Of a stretch of 64,000 nucleotides of DNA, positions 49,575 to 61,156 are shown piece after piece. This DNA is from Golubevia sp. BC0850 (Eukaryota > Basidiomycota > Exobasidiomycetes > Golubeviales > Golubeviaceae). A model generated the notes under the pieces. That model was not told the DNA's origin. It saw only the letters and a program-made list of their open reading frames with translations, and did not search any database. The stretch is taken from contig JAAVVG010000001.1 in assembly GCA_012976225.1 (NCBI GenBank), positions 186,001-250,000 of the forward strand, written 5' to 3'. Each line of letters begins with the position of its first letter. The stretch's first letter is position 1. Position numbers and translations under genes: made by a program.

Positions 49575-50442
49575 ATGGAGCAGACGGCTTTTGGATTGGT
49601 TGTCCCTACCCAGCTGAACCTCTGGATGGACTCAAGCAAATCAAAGCTGCAGCACTTGGAATGGGCTGTAGAGTCGTAGATCACGGTCGATCAAAGGATC
49701 TCTATGATCCAGAGCTGACTCATTTTCTTTGTCCGGGGCTCATCTCCTGGCTCAAGTGAAAGAATTCTCTGCGATTTCTTTATTTGGCAGCACCGATACT
49801 CTACTATCGAAAATAGCTACTGCCCTGCTGGGTCAAGCGTAAGTGTCAGCAAAGAGTTTGAGGTTTTGATGAAGTTTTGTGAACAGAAGTTCTCACTCGC
49901 TCGCTTCTCTCTAATTTCTCTTCCCTTTACATTCTTGTCCCCTGACCTTTCCCTTTGATACTCTATATCAAATTGCTACCATTAGTGCTCTCCATAGTTG
50001 ACAACAGTCACGCAATGCTAGTGATGGAACCAGTCTGACAAATTTTGGAGAGTTTTCTAGAACCTCTGAAAACAAGGGGGAAGACGAGATGATATACCAA
50101 CCTTTTGCTGAAGCTGCAGAGAGGTTTCGGCTTCTTGTTAAATCTAAGCAACAGGAAAAGGTCGAGATCAACGGAGCTTCAACTCTGACTCCGCAACACA
50201 TACTGGATCTGATTCATTCTGCTCCAGCACTCTTTCCTTGGAGGCCATGGTTTGCAAGATCTTACGATGGCGATGACCAGAATCTGGAGCAGCGAAGGAA
50301 AGAGATTTCGATTTTACAAGATGTAATATTGAGGTGGAATGAGACTGTGGGAGAGAAAGCTGACGGAGGAGAGGTGGAAAAATTCTCCAAAAAGGACTAC
50401 TTTTTACATGAACCTGAGAGTTGTAGCAAACTTGAAATGTAG
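49575..50442 (+). pseudogene. Coding remnants of an unrecognised gene
   Basis: Two stretches look coding but do not join into one gene. One, about 49575-49759, reads GADGFWIGCPYPAEPLDGLK then IKAAALGMGCRVVDHG and ends at a stop. The other, about 50010-50442, reads YQPFAEAAERFRLLVKSKQQ, LTPQHILDLIHSAPALFPWR and ILQDVILRWNETVGEKADGG. A weaker piece lies at 49350-49429 (EEWRVVWRLPPYFYKMLGE). Possible acceptors exist but donors of the right phase do not. It may be a decayed gene, or a multi-exon gene I cannot resolve. Family unknown. Confidence 0.35.
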
Positions 50443-51110
50443 CTAGCTGCTTTCCTTTGTAGAACTTTTAGAATAGAATAAATCACAATTCAATATAGGT
50501 AGCATTCGGAAAGGATCGCTGTATGATTCCATCTAAGTCAATTTGGATGCTCGAGCCATGAAAGGTCCCCACTCGATAGATGTTTCGTATCGGTAGAAGA
50601 AAAGAGGTGGAAATGGAAAGAAAGCTTGGTTGGCCTTCAATAAGTTTGTTAAGTGTCGAGCACCGTCCCTCCTGAGCGAGTAATAGAGTGTCAGAGCGTT
50701 CGCAGGCGTGGGAAATTCGATGGCCATAGTTGAGTCCGGTGGCGGCGGGTGTTCCATATGTTGGGTGAAGATTGGGTGGAAATTGGTTGATGAGTCGATG
50801 AGGTAAGAAAAAAGCCAAACCAACTATGAAAAGAAGACGTAAGAAGAAGTGAAAGCCGAGTGGCAAATTTCGAGATAAGCTTCACCCGAGCAACTGATAA
50901 GGGATTAATTATGACAGGTCTCTTCTAGTCGATCTTGGAACTCGGATAGAAGCAGAAGTGATTTAAATGGAAATCTTTTGACAGTTCCAAATGGCCGAAG
51001 AGAATTCACCTGAATGGAGAGGTTGGAGGGTGATATTCTCCCTTCCATTTCCTCTTCTTCTAACCTTGAGATCAGTCTCCATTTCTTACTGTTAATCGCT
51101 AGTCCTAAGT
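50443..51110. other. Intergenic, holding the truncated orphan copy
   Basis: Apart from the minus-strand fragment at 50533-50757, the interval shows no supported gene. The right part should be the promoter of the methyltransferase gene. Confidence 0.5.
50533..50757 (-). pseudogene. Truncated duplicate of the 47505-48209 orphan gene
   Basis: A 74-codon frame starts at 50757. Its N-terminus (IEFPTPANALTLYYSLRRDG, then HLTNLLKANQ) parallels the orphan's (VESPTPANVLTLCVSLRKDN, then HLVNSLKAKG). The DNA just upstream of both starts is also alike (TTG.GGTGAAGAT). After about 45 residues similarity is lost and the frame ends. The rest of the 234-residue protein is absent. It may still be expressed as a short protein, but truncation is the simpler reading. 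Confidence 0.6.
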
Positions 51111-53970
51111 ATGAAGAAGTATGCCCTCCAGGTGGACAACGCCGATCAAGAGACCGATGAGAGCTCAACTGTCAACATGTCTGCCTTGAATAGTGAACTC
51201 AAGCCCTCTAATCAGACGGCGCCTTCTCCACCATCAACTTCTCCATTCGGTTCTCCTTTATCTAGCCCGTCAAGTAGAAGCATAGCTCCCTTAGGATCAG
51301 CAAGAAGACGGAGCAAGACACCAACTCAAAGACAGCCAACTTCCCACTCTTCCTCTCCTTCTAATGCTATCCCATCCTTTTCCGATTTCGGTCACAGTGA
51401 TAGTAGGGGTCAATCCAGTCTCCTCTCGAGTCCTAGTCGCGGAAGAGGGCGACCTAAGACCTGGGCGGGAAGAACCCCTGCAGAACTGAGGCCTCTGTGG
51501 AAGCCTGGTAGTCCAGTCAGACCACTCAGCTCTACTTCAACAGAAGATCAGACTTGTTCTAGAGGAGGAGGAGGAGAGACTCCAAGGGGTCGAAGTCTGG
51601 GCAGAGGATTGCAAGAAGAGGAAAAAATCACTTCTCTTTCAAGTCTCTCTTTACGCTCTCCAAGCACGCTCTCCCCATCTTCAAAAGCAAAGGCTGCCAT
51701 GTCTGAAGGCAATCAACTCGAAATCGCAAGCATTCGAGCCTCCAGCTCACTTCAAATTGCTCCAGCTCAACTAGCATCGGTAGAACTCGATCAAGCTCAA
51801 GACAGTCCTCACTCTCTTCAACATGGTCACGACTCTCATAGCCATAGTCATTCACATGGCCATTCACATTCACATTCGCACTCAGAGCCAGCAGGAATAG
51901 GAGGGACAGAACGTCCAAGGAGGGGGGAGGTTGACTCGGAAGAAGAAAGAGATCAAGCAAAAGAGAGAGCTCACTTTCTTAGTGTTCTAGAAGCGTTTGA
52001 TCAGTACCTTCCTTACTGTGTGAGTATCCGAGAACAGAGTATTTATGTCTTGAAGGATTGCCTGGGGAACGTTGCGCTGAGCCGAGGGTAGTAAGGGTCG
52101 CATAGGATCGAGAGATAAGACCTCTTCTCGAGAAGGTGCACAGGACAACTCCTCGAGCTGGCCCGGTTGGAGAGCAAAAACTTGTAACCGAATCGATGCT
52201 GTATAGACATCTTTTGGCTCTCCGAAAAGGCGAGAAGAGAAGGCGATTGTGTTGTCTTCTCCTCTTTCAAAACCAGAGATAAGCCCGATGAGGACAAGAC
52301 CGACAGAAGCTGCAATTAAACAGGTCTGTTTCATAGTATTCGCTCTAGATACTGACAAACTCTTCAGATCCTCCTTCTCATCATCGGATTCTCCCTCTCA
52401 GCTTGCGACTAACTCTACAAGAAGAAGATCGCTGTATGCCCTTCCAAGAGCTCACCAAGCTCTTCTGAGAGACATCGGAAGTATTCTACCCTCTCCAGTT
52501 CTAGAGACAGGGTCCATTCGATCTTCCAGTGCTCCTTCCACCTCCTCTTCCACTTCAAATTCCTCCCAACCTCCTCTTCGAGGATTCGCAGCAAGATTGG
52601 ACGAGGTCGATGACAGAATAAGAAGGAATGCAGATGTCTTGAACGAGATCGTACAGGACAGTAGAGGATTTTTGGGAGATGGAGAAACTACAAAGGTGGA
52701 AGTCGAAGAGAAAGAGGAACTCAACAGAGGTCGTGTCCCGAATCAAGCTGCCGACTCGTCTCCAGAAGAAGGCATCTCCTCAGAAGACAATTCCTCAGGA
52801 GCCTCATCTTCGAAAATCAAGTCCAAGTCAACTTCTCGAAGTCGGACCTCTCAGTCCAAGGAGGGATCGAACAGCAGCAGTGGAACTTCAAAGGGAGAAG
52901 ATTCAACAACAGCCAACATCAACTCCAATTCTGATTCTTCCAAATCTGACAAGTCAGCAAGACACGAAGCTAGAAATATGGCTAGAGAGAGGCTGAAGAA
53001 AGCTCAAAGGGCCGATCATGGAGTCGATAAAATCCGGTCCACTTTGAAACAGTTGGTTCGAGATTGGTCCGAAGATGGAACCTTAGAAAGAGAAGCCGCC
53101 TACGGGCCTATCCTATCAGCCATAGACGATCGGTTTGGATCTATTCCAGAGAACGAAAGGTCGATGGTTCGATGTCTGGTACCGGGAGCTGGGCTAGGCC
53201 GACTGGCATGGGAGCTAGCTTTCAGAGGCTTCTCAGCTCAAGGAAACGAGTTCTCTTTCTACATGCTTCTGGCCAGTCACTTCGTTCTAAACAAGACTCA
53301 AAAGATTGCAGAACATGTTATCTATCCTTTCATTCACTCATCATCAAACTTCAGGAACGCCAACGACATGCTCAAGCCGGTCGCTTTTCCAGACGTTAGA
53401 CCCTCGGGTCTACCCCATCAAGTCGATTTCAGCATGGTAGCCGGGGAGGTGAGTTCTCGGATGCGATATTGCTTCTATTGGGATCAGGTCTCTCTGACTT
53501 ACCCGCCCCTCCCTTTCCAAAATGTTCTTCCTTCTCAGTTCATCGAGGTTTACTCTTCGCCTTCCGAAAGCTCTCGCTGGGACGTGGTAGCCACTTGCTA
53601 CTTTATCGATACAGCCAGAAACTTTCTCCGATATCTAGAGGTCTTCAATCACGTGCTTCCTTTGGGAGGGCTATGGATCAACGTCGGACCTCTGCTTTGG
53701 CATTACGAGGGAGGTCGAGGTGGTTCAGGCAGCGACAGTGGAAAAGATGGGAAGAAGAAGAAGACATTAGGGGAGGATATCAGCATAGAGCTAACTCTAG
53801 AAGAGGTAATCGACTTGATCAAGAGAATGGGATTCGAGATAGTGGAAGAAAGAAGTCTCCCGCGACAGCCTTACACGGGGAATCCTTCCGGAATGCTCAC
53901 TTATCAATACCAGCCTGAGTTCTGGGTCGCAAGAAAGGTGGCTCATTGCGGCATCAGCGGAGATGCTTGA
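51111..53970 (+). CDS. Carnosine N-methyltransferase-like protein (N2227 family)
   Basis: This SAM-dependent family methylates a histidine ring nitrogen in carnosine in animals; the fungal substrate is less clear. Three exons: 51111-52019, 52402-53448 and 53539-53970 (795 aa). The first 280 residues are Ser/Pro/Arg-rich with a histidine stretch (HGHDSHSHSHSHGHSHSH). The catalytic domain starts at FLSVLEAFDQYLPYC and continues LYALPRAHQALL over the splice. Diagnostic parts are VRCLVPGAGLGRLAWELAFR (SAM loop), GNEFSFYMLLASHFVLN, DFSMVAGEFIEVY, WDVVATCYFIDTARNFLRYL and GGLWINVGPLLWHYE. The second intron is 90 nt with no stop, so the frame stays open if it is retained. A long Ser-rich insert splits the N-terminal part of the domain. 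Confidence 0.9.
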
Positions 53971-54212
53971 GTTGAAGAAGATTGTAGAGAAAATAAACAC
54001 CGTCGAAAATTCTCCCTTTGCATTGTACCTCAAGCCATGACACCTTTTTAGAAATATAACAATCACTCTTTTCTGAAACCTGATGATGAAAGAATCAGTC
54101 GAACCAATGAAGGAATTCAAAAGTAGAAGGAGGGAAGGAAGAAGATAAGTCTTAAGTCTTCACGCTTCACGCTTCACAGCTTCATCCCTCTCTCTCTCTC
54201 TTAACCATTCGG

Positions 54213-55972
54213 ATGGCGAGACCGCACATTCGATGGGTTCTACTGGTAGGCATACTCGTAATCACTTCTCTACTCTTTCTGCTGCCAGACAGAATCACTT
54301 CTCCTTACTACTCCAAGCTTCCTTCTAATCTAAATCTGCCCAGCTATCTTCGTCCTCCCTCAACTCCAACCACTAACTCAACAGCAGCTCCAACTCTTCC
54401 AGGTAGAGCTTCATCATCAGATAAAGTAGATCTATCCAAACCGAAACCAAAGGCAAGGTTCGTCATCTTAGCTAGAGAGATAGAGCTGAATGAGCTCATT
54501 TGGTCTATCAAGTCTTTGGAGGAGTCCTTCAACAATAAAACCCATTCTCATTATGACTATGTCTTCCTGAACGAGAGAACATTTTCAGATCATTTTAAAC
54601 AGATGATCCAGAAGACGATCTCTTCCAAGGTGGAATTCGGGCTGATCCCAGAAGAAGATTGGAAGGTGCCAGATCACATTGACATGGAGAAGGCAAAGAC
54701 TGGATGGATTGATTTGGTCAAGTCCAAGGTCCCTTATGCTGACAGGTGAGTAGATAGTACGGGCTTTGTTGACATGGCAGGTCGGAAAGGGGGGAGAGGA
54801 ATGCAGAAATAGAAGAAGGAATTGCCGGCTCGAGCTCCATCTCTAATCTTTCCATGTCTCCCCTGATCCTTTCAGTGTGTCTTATCGACAGATGTGTCGC
54901 TTCCAAAGTGGGAAATTCTTCGATCAACCTCTTCTCAAAGATCTAGATTACTACTGGAGAGTCGAGCCTGGGGTCAGATTTTACTGCGATCTTGAAAATT
55001 TCGACCCGTTCCGATACATGGAGCAACACTCGAAGAAATATGGATGGGTTTTGGCTTTGAGAGAGTACCCAAATACTATCAGAGGTCTTTGGCCTCATGC
55101 GAAGAAGTTTAGTGAAGACAATGCCGAACTTTTCCTTCCTAAAGAGGAGAGTGCTTACAAGTTCATCTATAAAGACGACGGAATTGGATAGTGAGTCTTT
55201 CTTGACGTTATCATTCTGGGAATGATTTTTTTAGCTTGGACACGAGAAGAGAGACGAGCAGAAGCCTGCCATTATGATCAGCGTTAACTCATCTTGAGGA
55301 TCTTTCTTCTTCTCCACAGCAATCGATGTCATTTCTGGAGCAATTTTGAGATCGCCTCTCTTTCGCTTTGGAGATCCAAAGGTTATAGAAAATTCTTTGA
55401 ATTCTTAGACAACAATGGAGGTTTCTTTTATTCCAGATGGTAAGGACCACCTTGAGCGAGTGACAAGCTTTCAACAGTTCTCTGATATTCTTTGCCCCTC
55501 TTCCCCCTCTATTCCCGACTCAAAGGGGAGACGCACCGGTTCATTCAATCGGCGCTTCTCTTCTTCTACGTCCTTCAGAGATAGTTCAATTTGATAACAT
55601 TGGATACGTGAGTTCGCTGAGACTGAAGTGCTTTCCAAGTCGATGCATGACTCCCTATAGTGCAGTGGCAGTTCTCTGCTCATCTGCTGATCAACACCCA
55701 TCCCACAAGATCTACCATGACTCACATGAATTTTCCTGTCATTGCGATTCCATCAACAGTATCACCCTCCATTCAATCACTGCTCTCGAACAGCCTCTTC
55801 AAAATGCGCCTGCGATCCACGCGATTCTTTTGATTACGATAGGACAGGTTTCTCCTGCCAACGAGAGTATGATAACGTGTTTGGGTTGAATGCTACCGAG
55901 ATCGTTCTCGATTTACATAGACAGGATCCGGGAATTTACTCTCCTCCAGATGCAGATTGGCTTCACGCTTAG
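54213..55972 (+). CDS. Alpha-1,2-mannosyltransferase, GT15 (Kre2/Mnt1/Ktr) family
   Basis: GT15 enzymes add alpha-1,2-mannose from GDP-mannose to O- and N-glycans in the Golgi lumen. Five exons: 54213-54745, 54876-55190, 55320-55439, 55526-55607 and 55760-55972 (1263 nt, 420 aa). It is a type II membrane protein: a short basic tail, then [17 protein letters not shown] as anchor, then a Ser/Pro/Thr stem. Catalytic-domain signatures are [74 protein letters not shown] and [13 protein letters not shown]. The length and C-terminus ([12 protein letters not shown]) fit the family. The exact Ktr paralog cannot be assigned. Confidence 0.95.
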
Positions 55973-56709
55973 AAGAAAGCCACCCTTGTAAATATCTTCT
56001 TCTCAACCTCTCTATTTTACATTCTCAGTTGTCTCTTTCTTCATTCAATCATTTCCCAAAAAAAACCAAAACACAACATACTCTCACAGAAAGCTGCTTG
56101 ATGTCCTTCTGTGAATTGATTATTCTCGTCCAATAGTGGTCACCTTCTTTTGTTGATCTCGAAGAAAAGCAAGCTTGGCAGAATTGAAGGTTTCACCTTT
56201 GTTTTCCTCTTCCCCTTTCTCAGAGGTTGAGTACTCTCGAAAGGCCTCATGGATCTAGGATAGTGCACTTTCGGGCCCAGAGAAGAGAGCAAAAAGGAGA
56301 CAGATGAATCCGAACCCTTTTCTTGTTCTCAACTCTGTTTCATCTATTGAGCTGTAAGATGTTTCCCGCCTTTAATTATCCGAATGAGAGAAGGGATGGA
56401 GTGGGTATAGAGGAAGAGAATCAGGGGAGCCAAAAAAAAAAAAAAAAAGGGGAAGAAGAATAATCAAATCACACTCAAAAGGGAAAGCGAACTGTTGCTG
56501 AATTCTCATTGATCCAGGGGAAACACGACAGAATGAGAAAGAGCAGTCTAAGTCTTGAAAGTGGAAGGCGAATAGAGATAGACAGAGAAAGGAGACCATT
56601 AGAAGGGACGACAGAGTCGGTAGTCTCTGACATTGAGAGGCAAAGACTGCAGATGGGGATCGAATGTTGAGAGGTTGATTCTGAATGAAGTTGAGTTCTT
56701 GTGAAAGTT
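55973..56709. other. Convergent intergenic region with a poly(A) run
   Basis: About 740 nt between two convergent stop codons. It contains a run of 17 A at 56432-56448 and otherwise resembles 3' UTRs. Confidence 0.55.
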
Positions 56710-59700
56710 TTACGAGTCTCTGGAAGCCTTCTCCAATTCATTTTTAAATTCCAAAGCTTTGTCCTCAGTCTTGATCCGACATCTCAGATTCAAAGGTGAT
56801 CCATCTTGGAAACCTAGAAACGAGACCGAGGTCTTTTCAAGGGTGGGAACTAGCGCCGGGTAGAGGGAGAAGTTCTGAAAGGTTGGAAGAAAGCAGAAGA
56901 AAGGCAAATTGAGAGACTGAGCTGGTCCACTCCTGCATTGAATTCTAATCACTCGGCTACTCACCACCAGCACCTTCTTGTTGGCCTCATGTCTGACCAA
57001 CAGCCTCTTCTTCCCAGTCTGTTGGTCTTTCTTGATCCTGATCATTCCAATCCCTGAGTCTTTCCAAGCTCCGCCAGTAAATGCGTAAACTTTGCCTCTA
57101 GTCTCATACAACGAGATTTCAGCTTCCTCTCCTTCTCCCTGATCTGCGAAAGACGATTGAACATCATCTTCAGGTGAGACCTCAGTAGATGTCGAAGCGG
57201 TAGCTGAAGCTGGATCAGGAGCTGTAGGAATAGGCATGAAATTAAATGCCGTTTTATTACTTGAAGAAGGAACAGAAGTAGAGGAGGAAGGATTTGAAGT
57301 AGATCCAGATCTCATAAAATCGAAAGTTGGCAAACCTTCTAGCCCAGCTTTCTTAGCTTCCAATTTCGCCCTGAGTTCTTTCTCACTTTTACTTGGAGAA
57401 ATCAAAGTTGAAGAATCAGGAGAAGAATTGATAGTGAAATTGAAAGATGGAAGAGAAGACAGAGGAACTGATTTTGCCTCATCTTTGGGTGTAAGAGTTG
57501 ATGTTGATTGAAATTGAGGTTTGGAAGTTGGAGTTGAAGGTGGAAGGAAAGTAGAAGTGGGCTGTGTTGGTGAACTAGAAAAGGGTTTGGAAGTCGAAGC
57601 GTTGGAAGTTGAGAATGGATTTGCAGTACTTTTGACAGGTTCTTTGAAAGAAAAAGGATTATTTGAAGTAACAGGATTTTCGATCTCCTTTTTCTTCGAT
57701 TCTTCTCTAACAAGAGATCCAGCAGTGGTGAAGCCTGAAGAAGTGGGCTTCCCAGTGGCAGCTTTCAAAAGTGATGAGGCTGAAGGTAAGTCATCATCCT
57801 CGTCCAAATTCTCTTCAAGATTTAATTCTTCCTCCTCTTCTAATTCATCTTCTTCATCAGGTTCATCGACTTCATCTAAACCATCTTCATCTAACTCGTC
57901 CAATTCTTCCTCGTCGTCTTCTTCGTCTTGCTGTTTTTCTTCAGTGTCGGAATCGATGATGTGAACCTCAATTTCTCCTTCGACTTCATTCTCCTCCTCA
58001 TCGTTCTCTTGAACTGATCCAACCTCTTCCACTTCATGTTCAGTTTGAACGACAGGTTTTATTTGCTTGATCACTCCGTTAATACCAATTGAAGTAGAAG
58101 CGTCCTTGCTACCACTGGCAGAGGCATTCCCAAAACTGAAAGCAGGTGGTTCAGATTTTGAACTACTCAATTTCTGATTCTCATTACTGTTCTTAGTATC
58201 GGGACTCATCATTCCCAAAGGAGAAGGTTTCTTGGGTTTGTTAATGGAATAATTGCTAGCACTAAGACTATTCCTTTTGTTCTTCTTGTCCTGATTTCCA
58301 TTAAGAATCTGGTCTTCAACCTCATTTTCCTCCCTACTTACACCCTCCTCATTCCCATTATTTCTACTAACGCTTCTTTCGACTCTTCCCAAAAGACCTT
58401 CTTTCCTAACACTTTCCTCCTTACTTCTCTCTCTATTTCTAATCCTTTCTCTTTCTTCTTCCCTTTCCTTTTGAAGTTTCTTCTCTTCCGATTCCTTCTC
58501 CTCTTCTTTCTTGAGTCTAGAAGCCTCTCTTTCTTTTCTCAATCTTTCTCTTTCTTTGGAAGCTGCTGGAGTTGCTGATAATCTTCCTTTTCTAATCCCT
58601 CCACCAAGAGGAGTAGATGGAGCTGAAGCTGAAGGTACAGAAGCTTTAGAAGATTGAGATTGATAAGGATTGAACAAATCAGATTTCGCTTTGGAAGGAG
58701 TTGAAGTTGAAGGAGTGGCAGATTTGAGGTCTGAACCTAAAATCTCCAACATAGCATTTGCAGTTCTAGTTCTGTTTGAAGTTGAAACTTTCTTCGGTAC
58801 AGTTTCTTCTGCTGCCTCTTCCTTTTCTTCTTCTTCAGCTTGATTCCTCGAGCGTTTGATAGAAGATCTTCCAGGAGTAGTCAACCCTTGACTTTGAGTT
58901 TTCGAGGTGCTCGAACCACCAAAATGAACCTTTGAAGGTGAACTAATTGAAGACTGACCGAGAAGATCAGGTGAAGTTTGAGAAGCTGCCAAACCTCTAT
59001 TACCAGAACGATTAGGATCCAAAAATCTACTATCCTTCTCATCATCCTCCTTCTCTCCATTCCCAACACCCAAAGTTTTCCTTCGTTTCCCATCTCTCTC
59101 TTTGCCAATCCCACTTTCTCCATTCACATTAACATCAGAACTAATATGAGCAGCAGCACTTTGACTCCTAACCATTCCACTCCCATTATTGGCATTCCCA
59201 ATCAAACTTCTACCAGACATCCCAGGACCTAAATAAAGTGGTCTTTTCCTTCGGTAAGGAGTTGGAATCCCACCTCCATTCCCAACTGAACTTGAAGGTT
59301 TTGCCAAAATTCCCCTTTCACTACTAAAAGAAAAAGGGAATTGATTCAAAGATTTAGAAACTGGCAGTCCCGAGATAGGTCTAGTAGTAGAACCTTGATT
59401 CGTAGGAGTAGGTCTGAATCCAAAACTTTGAGAACTACTTAATCCTTGAGGCTGATGATTAGATCCAAACAGAGGTTGAGGAGCATTACTAGTTGGTAAA
59501 TAAGCTTGATTCCCTCTGAATCCACTTAGATTTCCGTTTGCATTTGCTCTACCATCTAAAGGATTCAAACTCGGAGATCTACTAAACCCAGCAAATCCAT
59601 TTTGATTTCCTAAATCTCCTTGAGAAACTGTAGATTCAGTACCTCTTCCACCTCCCCATCCAAATCCTACTTCTTCTATCATTTTCCTATCCATTGCCAT

Positions 59701-60783
59701 TGCCATTGGATTTTCAGACCCTCCGTCATGAATTCTTTCTATCAGTTCTGTGATACCTTCTTTTTCTTCAAAGGACAAAGGAATGGATGAATCTCTGTTG
59801 ACGAAGAAATTTCGAAGGATAGTCATTGGTGATAAGGGTTCTTCGGATTGAGGTTGGGCTTGGGGCTGGGGAGTTCTTGGAAAGTTTGAAGTTGAAGTTG
59901 AAGAGAGTTGGTTTCTTTGGAAAGACGGAGTTGATAGGTTTGTGGAGAAGAGATGTTGAGATGGGATTGGAAGGGGAGTGGAAGAGGAAGGGAGAGATGG
60001 GTAGAGTTGAGGTTGAGAGCTGGATTCGAGCTGACAAGACAGGTTACGAGAAAGGAGATGGAAGAGGGGTGTAAGTAAGAAGTTGATTCAGAAAGAACGG
60101 ACAAACAAGTCGGAGGAGCAGTGAAGGGAGAACATCTTTGGAGGAGTTGGCGGAACTGTTTTTGATTTTTTGAACACAGAGGGATTGCTCTTCGAAGGAG
60201 GCTCCCAGTATCAATGCTCCTCAACTCTTTCAATCCTTTGAAGATCTGTTAAAATTCATGTTGGATCCTCATAGCTTGCCCCTTCATTTGACTCCCCAAG
60301 ACTCCCCTTTCAGGCCTAAGAGATCCTCCTTCTCCTCCTCAACCAACTCACCTCCTGTGCCCTCGCGCCCAACCTCTGAGCAGGATTCAAATTGGAAGTC
60401 CCACTATGAACAAAGTCCAATTGTCTAGCTTTCCCCTTTCCCGAAGAAATTCCACTTGAGACCTGGTTCTGAATGAAGCCAGATTCCAAATCTTCAACTT
60501 CTTGATCTCCTTGTGCCATCTGATCATCTTGAATTTCCCCATGCTGATCTTCTTCTTCTTCTTCTTCTTCATCGTTTCCAAAAGCAGCACTAGTTTTAGG
60601 AGCTCTTTCTTTTGAGAAAGGGGAAACGAAAGCAGCGACTCTGCTGATGAAATTTGAAGGAGAACTTGTTCGATCTCGATTGCTTGAATTTGGTCGAGAA
60701 TAGGGAGAGGCCGTCAAAGCTCTTGATTGAGATCGAGTTTGTGAGGATGAAGTTGGGTGAAGTGGAGTTCTTGGAGGTGCCAT
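56710..60783 (-). CDS. FG nucleoporin with C-terminal Ran-binding domain, Nup2/Nup61-like
   Basis: Such nucleoporins sit at the nuclear basket and bind Ran-GTP to help recycle importins. Three exons, 60352-60783, 56965-60030 and 56710-56874, give 1220 aa. The N-terminus has SNFISRVAAFVSPFSKER, an amphipathic segment like those of Nup1/Nup60-type proteins, then an acidic run. Scattered FG/FxF motifs follow (FGFRPTPTN, FSFGNASASG, NPFSFKEP), along with Ser/Lys-rich linkers, a long charged KEREEERERIRN-type helix and a DE-rich tract. The C-terminal Ran-binding (RanBP1-like) domain is clear: EISLYETRGKVYAFTGGAWK, GIGMIRIKKDQQTGKKRLLV then NLRCRIKTEDKALEFKNELE. The join of exon 1 to exon 2 is in phase (AQE/LESSS) but spans a 320-nt intron, so exon 1 membership is likely rather than certain. 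Confidence 0.87.
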
Positions 60784-61156
60784 GGTAAGAAGGAGTGGGA
60801 AAGGAATAGAGGGAGGGAGAGAGGAAGGAAAGAGGGAGCAACGCTGCTAAGTATGAGATGGATTGAGTTTCGCCGGCCTCTTCTCGTTTGCTTGAAGTTG
60901 AAGGTTATCGATTCCTCTTGAATGGAACCAATCTTAGAAACGATTTCGACTTTGAAGAGGGTAGATGTTGCGGTCGAAGGAGAGAAGACAAAGAAGTTGG
61001 TGCGCTTATGACAACTCTACCAACCCACACAAAACACCATATAATACTTATATTCATGACCAATTCAGTCGAAGGTACGGTTCAAGCTTGAAAGGTACCC
61101 AGGAAATGTCTTGAGCTCCGTTGATCAAGCTCAAAATTTACTAGCATACAAATTTT
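60784..61156. other. Intergenic
   Basis: 373 nt between the nucleoporin start and the stop of the next minus-strand gene. No gene seen. Confidence 0.55.

Noticed and set aside
46720-51110. Possible retroelement or virus-derived insertion in the accessory stretch
   Set aside because: No reverse transcriptase, integrase, capsid or long terminal repeat signal is visible; only the small foldback and the duplicated orphan are supported.
57236-57964. Long plus-strand frames opposite the nucleoporin
   Set aside because: They mirror the low-complexity Ser/Glu codons of the real minus-strand gene.
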